From Deltaproteobacteria bacterium (lineage in GTDB: Bacteria; Desulfobacterota; Desulfobacteria; Desulfobacterales; UBA11574), in NCBI GenBank assembly GCA_019310125.1, contig JAFDEW010000016.1, positions 1 through 32,538 of the forward strand: a stretch of DNA of 32,538 bases, written 5' to 3'. Numbering within the stretch: position 1 is the stretch's first letter; each line of letters begins with the position of its first letter. Below the pieces are notes generated by a model. The model was given only the letters and a program-made list of their open reading frames with translations. It searched no databases and was not told where the DNA came from. Shown here one piece after another: positions 8,760 to 14,108 of the stretch. Both the position numbers and the translations under genes were made by a program.

Positions 8760-8978
8760 TTACCGTCTATTGCAACGGCCTTTTCCGGAACCGCGACCTT
8801 GTCCGAAACCACGGCCTGAATTCCGGTCGGAGCCTCTGTCCTGCCCCGATCCTCTGCCTGCGTTCCGTCCTCCCTGCTCATTATCTCGGAAAGTCCCTCG
8901 GTCAGGGTTGCAGGCCCCTCGACCTCTTCCGGTCATTTGGCCGTTACCCGTTGGACCTGTTCCATCTTTTTTTGGCAT
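8760..8978 (-). CDS. DUF5320-like small protein with Gly/Arg-rich tail
   Basis: The protein has 72 residues and starts MPKKDGTGPTGNGQMTGRG, the hallmark DxTGPxGxGxMTGRG opening of DUF5320 proteins. The rest is a Gly/Arg/Asp/Asn-rich tail (GRGSGQDRGSDRNSGRGFGQ) ending in RCNRR. ATG 8978 is chosen because AGGAGG lies at 8987-8992; the longer frame to 9083 lacks such support. DUF5320 proteins have no known role but are usually found beside DUF134 regulators and NifX/NifB-like proteins in anaerobes, as here, which suggests a job in metal-cofactor or Fe-S handling. The antisense proline-rich frame is a shadow. Confidence 0.78.
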   Translation of the reverse strand: MPKKDGTGPTGNGQMTGRGRGACNPDRGTFRDNEQGGRNAGRGSGQDRGSDRNSGRGFGQGRGSGKGRCNRR

Positions 8979-9012
8979 AACACTCACCTCCTTAATAGTA
9001 TTCCAAAAAAAC

Positions 9013-9342
9013 TTAAAATTCCCTGCCGCCTCTTCTGCGGCGTTTTCTGTGTCTTCCGCGCATTTCATAGGACCCCCCCTCAATTATTAGCGCCTTTCCC
9101 GTTACCAGGGCTTCTGAAACAATTCCACGGGCTTCGGATAAAATTCTACCGTATGTCTGGCGAGATACCTCCATCATTTTTGCGGCGGTCTCCTGGTCAA
9201 GATGTTCGAAATCGCTTAATCTTATTGCTTCAAATCCTTCCAGTGAAAGCGTAATCTCACCGGTTTGAAACATTCCCCGGGGCACGAAAGCGGTGATCGT
9301 CGGATATCTTGATACAAATCTCGGCTTTTTAATTCTTGGCAT
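9013..9342 (-). CDS. DUF134 family predicted DNA-binding protein
   Basis: A 109-residue protein with the DUF134 layout: MPRIKKPR start, LEGFEAIRLSDFEHLDQETAAKMMEVSRQTYGRIL (a sigma-like helix-turn-helix, residues ~35-70), then a short strand and a basic tail (RGRHRKRRRRGG). Family proteins are predicted transcription regulators, often encoded next to NifX/NifB-like Fe-Mo-cofactor domain proteins. It leads a minus-strand unit with DUF5320 34 bases downstream, and is divergent from DUF89. The 308-base gap in front holds palindromes that could be its own operators. The usual DUF134 metal-binding C-terminal region is short here. Confidence 0.88.
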   Translation of the reverse strand: MPRIKKPRFVSRYPTITAFVPRGMFQTGEITLSLEGFEAIRLSDFEHLDQETAAKMMEVSRQTYGRILSEARGIVSEALVTGKALIIEGGSYEMRGRHRKRRRRGGREF

Positions 9343-9360
9343 AATAAAATTACCTTTATT

Positions 9361-9372
9361 AAATGATCATTT
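9361..9372. promoter_or_regulatory. 12-bp perfect palindrome in the DUF134/DUF89 divergent gap
   Basis: AAATGATCATTT lies 19 bases upstream of the DUF134 start. Its place on the leader side suggests an autoregulatory operator, but AT-rich palindromes can arise by chance. Confidence 0.3.
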
Positions 9373-9416
9373 GATTAAAACATAACCAATATAATACATT
9401 ATGTCAAACAGTATTT

Positions 9417-9430
9417 TGGTCGTATGACCA
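9417..9430. promoter_or_regulatory. Dyad TGGTC-GTAT-GACCA, candidate operator
   Basis: A 5-bp dyad with a 4-base centre lies 75 bases upstream of DUF134 in the 308-base divergent gap. The short arms make it a weak candidate on its own; it gains weight from a second palindrome at 9361 and the direct repeats at 9529-9568. Confidence 0.3.
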
Positions 9431-9528
9431 TTATATTTTAATCGATGTTCCGGAAAAATATAAAATTTTATCAGAATTTTTATTTCAGTGAATTCTTAGT
9501 TATTACGGTGTTAAATTGTTGAGTGGTT

Positions 9529-9568
9529 GGCCAATAATACAAAAAACAGCTTGACCATCCGGCCAATA
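9529..9568 (+). promoter_or_regulatory. Direct repeats GGCCAATA, 32 bp apart, overlapping a weak promoter
   Basis: GGCCAATA occurs at 9529-9536 and 9561-9568, 32 bp start to start, close to three helical turns. The first copy is part of the palindrome TTGGCCAA. The second falls in the spacer of a possible promoter (TTGACC 9551-9556, 17 bases, TAATTT 9574-9579) reading towards DUF89. The arrangement fits a repressor binding one DNA face, with DUF134 as the obvious candidate; this is inference. Confidence 0.3.
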
Positions 9569-9650
9569 GGACTTAATTTATTCTTTTTGAGTTTATACTC
9601 ATAACTGAGGGTTCGGTAAAAAGTCAAGAAAACGTCTATTTATTAATGCT

Positions 9651-10502
9651 ATGAAAACAACTTATGACTGTATACCCTGTTTTATCCGTCAGGCTCTTAA
9701 CGCGGTAAGGTTGGCGACTTCCGATGAAAAAATTCATGAGCAGGTACTTCGCGGTGTTCTTGCCGCAGCAAGCAAAATGAACCTGGACCAATCTCCTCCG
9801 GTGATGGGTCAGTATATCCACAAATTAATCAGAGAACTTTCCGGACACGATGATCCATACAAAGAAATAAAGAAACAGTTCAACAATTTTGTCCTCAAAC
9901 TTTATCCGGACTTAAAACAAAGAATCCAACGTTCTTCCAATCCCATGGATACCGCCGTTCGAATGGCCATTGCCGGAAATATTATCGATTTGGGTGTAAA
10001 TGCAGAAATAAACCGGTCTATTATCTTTAATACGATTGAAGAGGCACTGTCGGCGCAACTATTTGGGAATATAGAAGTTTTGTTCGATTCAATAGATTCG
10101 GCGAAAGATATCCTTTATTTGGGGGATAATTGCGGAGAAATTGTTTTCGATCGCTTACTCATAGAACAATTGCCTGCGGATAAGGTAACATTTGTCGTAA
10201 GGGGCGGCCCGATCATAAATGATGTGACAATGGCAGATGCACGTGAAACCGGTATGACCGAACTTGTCGATGTTATGGACAATGGTTCGAACGTTCCCGG
10301 AACGGTTTTAGAAAAATGTTCAAAAGAATTCAGGGAATGCTTTGCACATGCCGATCTGATTATTGCCAAGGGTCAGGGTAATTACGAAACGTTGAGCGGT
10401 TCTAAAAAGAATATATTTTTTCTGTTAAAGGCAAAATGCCCGGTGATATCCGGTCATATGGGGTGCGAACCGGGAAGTTTTATTGTTAAAAGGAGTAGTT
10501 GA
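9651..10502 (+). CDS. DUF89 / COG1578 family protein (predicted metal-dependent phosphatase)
   Basis: A 283-residue protein starting MKTTYDCIPC (C7, C10). The COG1578 signatures are visible: NPMDTAVRMAIAGNIIDLG (~97-115), GDNCGEIVFDRLL (D159, N160, C161, E163), RGGPIINDVT, DNGS and AKGQGNYETL. DUF89 enzymes use a divalent metal, and characterised relatives remove phosphate from damaged or reactive sugar phosphates; the prokaryotic branch with the N-terminal CxxC is not assigned a substrate. It opens a plus-strand run of small metal-linked genes and faces DUF134, so it is likely part of the same regulon. Confidence 0.85.
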   Translation: MKTTYDCIPCFIRQALNAVRLATSDEKIHEQVLRGVLAAASKMNLDQSPPVMGQYIHKLIRELSGHDDPYKEIKKQFNNFVLKLYPDLKQRIQRSSNPMDTAVRMAIAGNIIDLGVNAEINRSIIFNTIEEALSAQLFGNIEVLFDSIDSAKDILYLGDNCGEIVFDRLLIEQLPADKVTFVVRGGPIINDVTMADARETGMTELVDVMDNGSNVPGTVLEKCSKEFRECFAHADLIIAKGQGNYETLSGSKKNIFFLLKAKCPVISGHMGCEPGSFIVKRSS

Positions 10503-10507
10503 ACCCA

Positions 10508-10735
10508 ATGAGTGAATCAAAAGAAACCCTTACGGTTAATGTCAATGTGGAAATGACCGCGGCTTCTCTTCAAGCAATTGTCCAGAATGCCAAGAAGGTT
10601 GAAGGCCGCAATGAAAAAGGTGTTTATCGTATAGATACTGCTGACAAGGTGAGTGAAATGATTTCAAATTTCATTCTGGAAAACGACTTTGAAAGTTATG
10701 TGAAAAATATCGAGAATTATCCGCGCGGGTCATAA
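10508..10735 (+). CDS. Small conserved-looking hypothetical protein
   Basis: 75 residues from ATG 10508 (78 from TTG 10499, which sits closer to AGGAG at 10491-10495). I do not recognise a family. The protein is hydrophilic and predicted alpha/beta, with no cysteine and no signal peptide, and opens with an alternating-hydrophobic strand (TLTVNVNVEMTA). The alternative TTG start would overlap the DUF89 stop by four bases, so translational coupling is plausible. Tight packing, a ribosome binding site and a sensible amino-acid composition argue that it is real. A link to DUF89 function is only guilt by association. Confidence 0.6.
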   Translation: MSESKETLTVNVNVEMTAASLQAIVQNAKKVEGRNEKGVYRIDTADKVSEMISNFILENDFESYVKNIENYPRGS

Positions 10736-10804
10736 CTCAGAACACTTTGCGGCGCAATTGGAATACGAAAATATTAACCGGCAATGGAGCTAAGGAGAAT
10801 AGCC

Positions 10805-11059
10805 ATGCCCCTTTTTGATTTTTTGTGTATGGACTGCGGAGAAACCAGTGAACTTCTTATTGCAGGTTCGGATGAGAGTCCCAGATGCAAAACCTGCGGC
10901 GGCCATAACCTGAAAAAACTTGTTTCCGCCCACTCTTCCTTATCCGGTCCCAATAAAAACCGAATGCCCGGACCCGGAGATACCGCATGCTGTGGATTGT
11001 CTCCCGGCCAGGCCGACTGCGCCGGACCGGGGAGTTGCTGTGGAAAACGACCCATATAA
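10805..11059 (+). CDS. FmdB-like zinc ribbon protein with Cys-rich tail
   Basis: This 84-residue protein opens MPLFDFLCMDCG, then CKTCGGHNLKKL: the CxxC...CxxC zinc ribbon of the FmdB family. The last 30 residues add CC, C and CC (ACCGLSPGQADC, GSCCGKRPI), a longer Cys-rich tail that could bind another metal. FmdB-type proteins are annotated as putative regulators, but their activity is unproven. AAGGAG lies just upstream of ATG 10805. It sits between the small unknown and the NifX-like gene in the metal-linked run. Confidence 0.8.
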   Translation: MPLFDFLCMDCGETSELLIAGSDESPRCKTCGGHNLKKLVSAHSSLSGPNKNRMPGPGDTACCGLSPGQADCAGPGSCCGKRPI

Positions 11060-11113
11060 CTCAGTCGCTTCATTGCGGATTTTATGCATGTTGTGGCAAA
11101 AAACCTTGATCAC

Positions 11114-11182
11114 ACCACGAAGTACACGAAGAGCACGAAGGTTATATATTTTATTCTTCTTTTCCTTCGTGATCTTCGTGGT
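11114..11182. repeat. CACGAAG-type repeat forming an inverted pair
   Basis: Three 9-base units ending in CACGAAG or ACGAAG (11114-11141) face two inverted units, CTTCGTG then CTTCGTGG (11164-11182), giving an imperfect stem with an AT-rich loop. It occupies the gap between the FmdB-like and NifX-like genes. This type of repeat is scattered in many bacterial genomes; its role is unknown. Confidence 0.65.
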
Positions 11183-11309
11183 AAAAATAAAACCGATCTT
11201 TTTTGGTTCCGGCCTGTCCGCCTTACTCCGCTTGGCAGGAGGGAGGGCTTGTCCGGGTTAGGTCATATGAAAACAGTTACATAATTAATATATGAAAGGA
11301 AACTAAATT

Positions 11310-11822
11310 ATGAAAATAGCCATAAGTTCGTCCGGTAAGGATCTTAATTCACAGGTCGACCCACGGTTTGGCCGGTGTGCTTATTTTTTAATCGTCGATA
11401 CAGACGATATGAGTTATGAGATTTTTGATAATGAAAGCGGAGCCTTAGGTAGCGGGGCCGGAATTCAGTCGGCTCAATTTGTTGCTTCCAAAGGGGCCAA
11501 AGCTGTAATAACCGGTAATTGTGGGCCCAATGCCGTGAGTACCCTTGATGCGGCCGGAATCCAAATGTTTCTCGGAAACACGGGAACCGTTAAGGAAGTT
11601 CTGGAAAACTACAAAAACGGAAATTTGACACCCGCAAAAGCAGCGAACGTTACGGATCATAACGGGCTATCCGCCGATACTGCCGGCAACCGCATCATGG
11701 GAATGGGCGGTGGAAGAGGTATGGGCGGCGGCGGTAGGGGTCGTGGTGGAAGAGGTATGGGCGGCGGCCGCGGCATGGGTATGGGCGGCGGTGGTATGGG
11801 CCGTGGAAAGAATAGATCATAA
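11310..11822 (+). CDS. NifX/NifB-type (dinitrogenase Fe-Mo cofactor domain) protein with Gly/Arg/Met tail
   Basis: Residues ~1-115 form the dinitrogenase iron-molybdenum cofactor domain: MKIAISSSGKDLNSQVDPRFGRCAYF, then FDNE, AQFVASKGAKAVITGNCGPNA and GNTGTVKEVL. Proteins of this fold carry metal-sulfur clusters; relatives include NifX, NafY and the orange protein (ORP) of Desulfovibrio. No nif genes are near, so nitrogen fixation is not implied. The last ~40 residues are an unusual GMGGGRGMGGG-type repeat, longer than in most members. Good AAAGGA site before the ATG. The CGGC gene starts 22 bases downstream, so the two are probably cotranscribed. Confidence 0.87.
   Translation: MKIAISSSGKDLNSQVDPRFGRCAYFLIVDTDDMSYEIFDNESGALGSGAGIQSAQFVASKGAKAVITGNCGPNAVSTLDAAGIQMFLGNTGTVKEVLENYKNGNLTPAKAANVTDHNGLSADTAGNRIMGMGGGRGMGGGGRGRGGRGMGGGRGMGMGGGGMGRGKNRS
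11694..11815 (+). repeat. In-gene tandem Gly/Arg/Met repeat
   Basis: The 3' end of the NifX-like gene is built from variants of GGYATGGGYGGYGG and GGWAGAGG, encoding G-M-G-G-G and G-R-G units. Slippage-prone repeats like this vary in length between strains and can be mis-assembled. Confidence 0.7.
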
Positions 11823-11843
11823 AGAATTAGAAAGGAGGACAAA

Positions 11844-12188
11844 ATGAAGAAAGTTGCTATCGTAGGATGTGGCGCTTACATGGACAGTGGTTACGGTTGT
11901 GCCGGAGAATGGCGTTGTCTTAAAGCTGCAGCGCTCGGAGAAGGTAAATTTGATGAGCCTTGCCAGGTCGTCGGCTTTGTTAAATGCGAATGCCCGGGCC
12001 GATCCTTGATCCCCAACATGGGGATGGCCATAAAAATGTCGGAAATAAAACCGGACAAGATATACTTAAGTTCTTGTTTTGCAAATGCAAAACCTGGTTG
12101 TCCTTATAACGATCCCGAGGAAATAGCTAAAATGCTGGAGAACAAGACCGGTATCGAGGTGGTTTTGGGTACACATGATTATCATTAA
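11844..12188 (+). CDS. CGGC domain-containing protein
   Basis: A 114-residue protein with the CGGC-domain layout: MKKVAIVGCGAYMDSG, a central KCECPGRSLIPN (the site of the domain's namesake cysteine motif, here CECPG) and SSCFANAKPGCPYNDPEEIAKMLE. The many conserved cysteines suggest a metal-binding protein; no function is established. AAAGGAGG lies just before the ATG, a strong ribosome binding site. It closes the plus-strand run of metal-linked genes and is followed by a 512-base gap with two palindromic elements. Confidence 0.83.
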   Translation: MKKVAIVGCGAYMDSGYGCAGEWRCLKAAALGEGKFDEPCQVVGFVKCECPGRSLIPNMGMAIKMSEIKPDKIYLSSCFANAKPGCPYNDPEEIAKMLENKTGIEVVLGTHDYH

Positions 12189-12221
12189 CCCGATGTGGAT
12201 TATTTTTGTTTAGCAATTTTT

Positions 12222-12384
12222 AACCTGAGTTGAGCGATTTTTTGCGAAGAGATGTGCAGAGATATTGATGCATAAGGGTTCGCGAAAACCCCAGGCATAC
12301 CCGTGGATATGTCGAGGATTTTCGCGGATCCTTGATGCGCAAGAGATCGGTGCAGATCGAGTAAAAAATCGCTTAATTTAGGTT
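12222..12384. repeat. Palindromic element, family II copy A
   Basis: Arms of 24 bases match with four mismatches: AACCTGAGTTGAGCGATTTT at 12222 against the complement of the arm ending at 12384 (AATCGCTTAATTTAGGTT). Inside, TTCGCGAAAAC pairs with GATTTTCGCGGA towards a GCATA/TATG tip. The outer ~15 bases recur at both ends of the element at 21119-21319. It fills the gap after the CGGC gene, which otherwise holds nothing but the family I element. Confidence 0.7.
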
Positions 12385-12516
12385 TAAGTTAATCGTTTCT
12401 CTTGCTTCTCTCTTACCTCCGGTGGAAAAGGGGGGTATGGTTGATTTGGCTGCTCCGAAACTTTAATTTTTCACCGGGGGTGAGAACATCGGTGATATGT
12501 TTGGGACGTTATATAT

Positions 12517-12668
12517 GACGGTCTCGTAAAAAGTCCAACTTCTGCGTTGTGCTTCATTTCGCAATCATTCAACGTACGAAAAGTACGCCTCATGATTACA
12601 AAATTTGCACGCCTTGAATTTGAACTTTTTACGAGACCGTCTAAATCGGACTTTTTACGAGTTCATCA
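12517..12668. repeat. Palindromic element, family I copy 1 (125-bp core plus 27-nt tail)
   Basis: The core (12517-12641) is a long imperfect hairpin: GACGGTCTCGTAAAAAGT at the left matches the reverse complement at the right, and the tip is CGTAC-GAAAA-GTACG. A tail (12642-12668) repeats the ACTTTTTACGAG motif. Bases 12531-12668 recur inverted at 18795-18932 with four mismatches in 138. It ends 32 bases before the asparaginase start. Confidence 0.85.
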
Positions 12669-12700
12669 TATATGAATTACTGAAGAAATTTTTGGAAAGA

Positions 12701-13189
12701 ATGAAAATTAAAATCTATACGGTGGGCGGGACCATCGACAAAGTATATTTTGACCGCAAAAGCAAATTTGAGGTTGGAGAACCCAAGATCGGAGAAATAT
12801 TACAAGAAGCGAATGTGAGTTTCGAGTACGAAATATCATCCGTGTTGTATAAAGACAGTCTCAGTATGACGGACCAAGATCGCCAAATGATCTTCGATAC
12901 AATTGCCTCCGATAAGCATTCCTTCATTGTTATAACCCATGGCACTGACACCATGATCCAGACCGCTCAAAAATTGAAAACCATACCCGGTAAGGTGATC
13001 GTTTTGACCGGCGCCATGGAACCGGCTCGGTTTAAATCCAGCGATGCATCATTTAATATCGGCTGTGCAGTTGCCGCTGTGCAAACATTGACGCCCGGAG
13101 TTTATATTGCCATGAACGGACGTATTTTCGACCCGGACAGGGTCAGGAAAAATCCGGATAAGAATTGGTTTGAAATCATAAAGGAGTAG
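12701..13189 (+). CDS. Single-domain asparaginase-like protein
   Basis: 162 residues matching only the N-terminal domain of type I/II L-asparaginases, which are normally about 330. The TVGGTID loop supplies nucleophile Thr11, HGTDT supplies Thr82 and Asp83, and RVRK places Lys150 where the family's catalytic lysine lies; TGAM follows the central strand. So the catalytic set looks intact but the C-terminal domain, which completes the active site of a neighbouring subunit in classical enzymes, is missing. ATG 12701 is preferred because the family starts exactly here and GGAAAGA precedes it; the frame runs upstream into the repeat. YbaK starts three bases after its stop. The substrate may not be asparagine. 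Confidence 0.8.
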   Translation: MKIKIYTVGGTIDKVYFDRKSKFEVGEPKIGEILQEANVSFEYEISSVLYKDSLSMTDQDRQMIFDTIASDKHSFIVITHGTDTMIQTAQKLKTIPGKVIVLTGAMEPARFKSSDASFNIGCAVAAVQTLTPGVYIAMNGRIFDPDRVRKNPDKNWFEIIKE

Positions 13190-13191
13190 CC

Positions 13192-13671
13192 ATGCCCGAT
13201 AGTTCAGATACCAGCGTCCGGAAAGTGGAAAAGGCACTCAAGTCCCACGGTCTTGAATGTCAGGTGCTGAATATGAAAGAAACCACCCGCAGTGCCCAAG
13301 ACGCAGCCAACTCTTTGGGGTGTCGGGTGGAACAGATTGTCAAATCTTTGGTTTTTGTGACGAAAAAGACTAAGAAACCGATTCTGGTTCTTGCCAGCGG
13401 CGCAAATCGGGTCAATACGAAAAAAATCCGAAATTTCCTTTCCGAACCCATAACGATGGCAGCCCCCGATCTTGTCCGTGAGAAAACCGGTTTTGTGGTT
13501 GGCGGTGTTCCGCCTCTGGGTCATTCCAGCCCCCTGGAAACATTTATCGATGAAGATCTTCTCAAATACCCGGAGATCTGGGCGGCTGCCGGATCCTCCA
13601 ATACAATGTTCAAGCTTTCGCCGGATGATCTTCAAAAAATAACCCGGGGACAGGTCATCTCTGTCACGTAA
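13192..13671 (+). CDS. YbaK/EbsC-family aminoacyl-tRNA deacylase
   Basis: The 159-residue protein covers the whole YbaK/aminoacyl-tRNA editing domain: AANSLGCRVEQIVKSLVF, ILVLASGANRVN, GFVVGGVPPLGHS (substrate-loop GxxPP and H) and AAAGSSNTMFKLSPDDL. The family hydrolyses mischarged tRNAs such as Cys-tRNA(Pro) or Ala-tRNA(Pro) in trans. AAGGAG overlaps the end of the asparaginase-like gene upstream, so the two form one unit. Its 3' end is eight bases from the oppositely oriented ThrRS-type editing protein. Which tRNA it edits cannot be read from sequence. Confidence 0.88.
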   Translation: MPDSSDTSVRKVEKALKSHGLECQVLNMKETTRSAQDAANSLGCRVEQIVKSLVFVTKKTKKPILVLASGANRVNTKKIRNFLSEPITMAAPDLVREKTGFVVGGVPPLGHSSPLETFIDEDLLKYPEIWAAAGSSNTMFKLSPDDLQKITRGQVISVT

Positions 13672-13679
13672 GGCGAGAC

Positions 13680-14087
13680 CTAAAATTCCTTGTATATTCT
13701 TGCCAGCGGGTGACCCGGAGCTTTTATGGACAGATCCAAAAAATATCCGTACGGAGTCTGAATCACCGAGTACCCTGCGTTTTCCAGGCGCTTTTGCGCC
13801 CGGCCTAACAGGGCCTGAGCTTGGTCAGGGTCGGCCTTTTCTTGTCCCAGGTGGGTAAAAGAGTGAAGAACAATCCGGGTAATATTCCATTTTCTGGCCA
13901 GCCACTTGGCATTTTTAATCAGCTTGGTCTCCGTTGAACTTCCATCTTCAACGTCCCCGGGCTCGATATGAACAAACGCCACCACGGCATTTCGGTTTTC
14001 GGCGGGCTCGGCTTCCGGAACATCCTCCAAAGTTTTAACGGCAGGCACCCAATCGAACCCGTCACAGTACCAGAGTAATACACGCAT
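13680..14087 (-). CDS. Free-standing archaeal-type threonyl-tRNA synthetase editing domain protein
   Basis: The 135-residue protein matches the archaeal ThrRS N-terminal editing domain (tRNA-Thr_ED): MRVLLWYCDGFDW start, VVAFVHIEPGD, a helix before RIVLHSFTHLG and the C-terminal TPYGYFLDLSIKAPGHPLARIYKEF. In archaea this domain, of the D-aminoacyl-tRNA deacylase fold, removes serine from Ser-tRNA(Thr). Bacterial ThrRS uses a different editing domain, so a stand-alone copy in a bacterium is uncommon. It lies 21 bases downstream of the RNB ribonuclease on the same strand, probably in one transcript, and converges on YbaK. Confidence 0.75.
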   Translation of the reverse strand: MRVLLWYCDGFDWVPAVKTLEDVPEAEPAENRNAVVAFVHIEPGDVEDGSSTETKLIKNAKWLARKWNITRIVLHSFTHLGQEKADPDQAQALLGRAQKRLENAGYSVIQTPYGYFLDLSIKAPGHPLARIYKEF

Positions 14088-14108
14088 GGCTTTATAATTC
14101 CTTTATGA

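Noticed and set aside
8626-9090. Proline-rich plus-strand frame
   Set aside because: It is antisense to the Gly/Arg-rich DUF5320 gene and crosses DUF134; its composition is the mirror image of the real coding strand.
11310-11822. Evidence for nitrogen fixation
   Set aside because: Only a NifX/NifB-type domain is present; no nifH, D, K, E, N or B lies in the window, and the domain is widespread outside diazotrophs.
11657-11842. Minus-strand proline-rich frame
   Set aside because: It is the complement of the NifX-like Gly/Arg/Met tail repeat.
12517-12668. Family I elements as CRISPR repeats or a structured RNA gene
   Set aside because: Copies are dispersed with no spacer array and no cas genes; the fold is explained by long terminal arms of an interspersed element.
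12605-12700. N-terminal extension of the asparaginase-like protein
   Set aside because: It lies in the repeat element; the family begins at ATG 12701.
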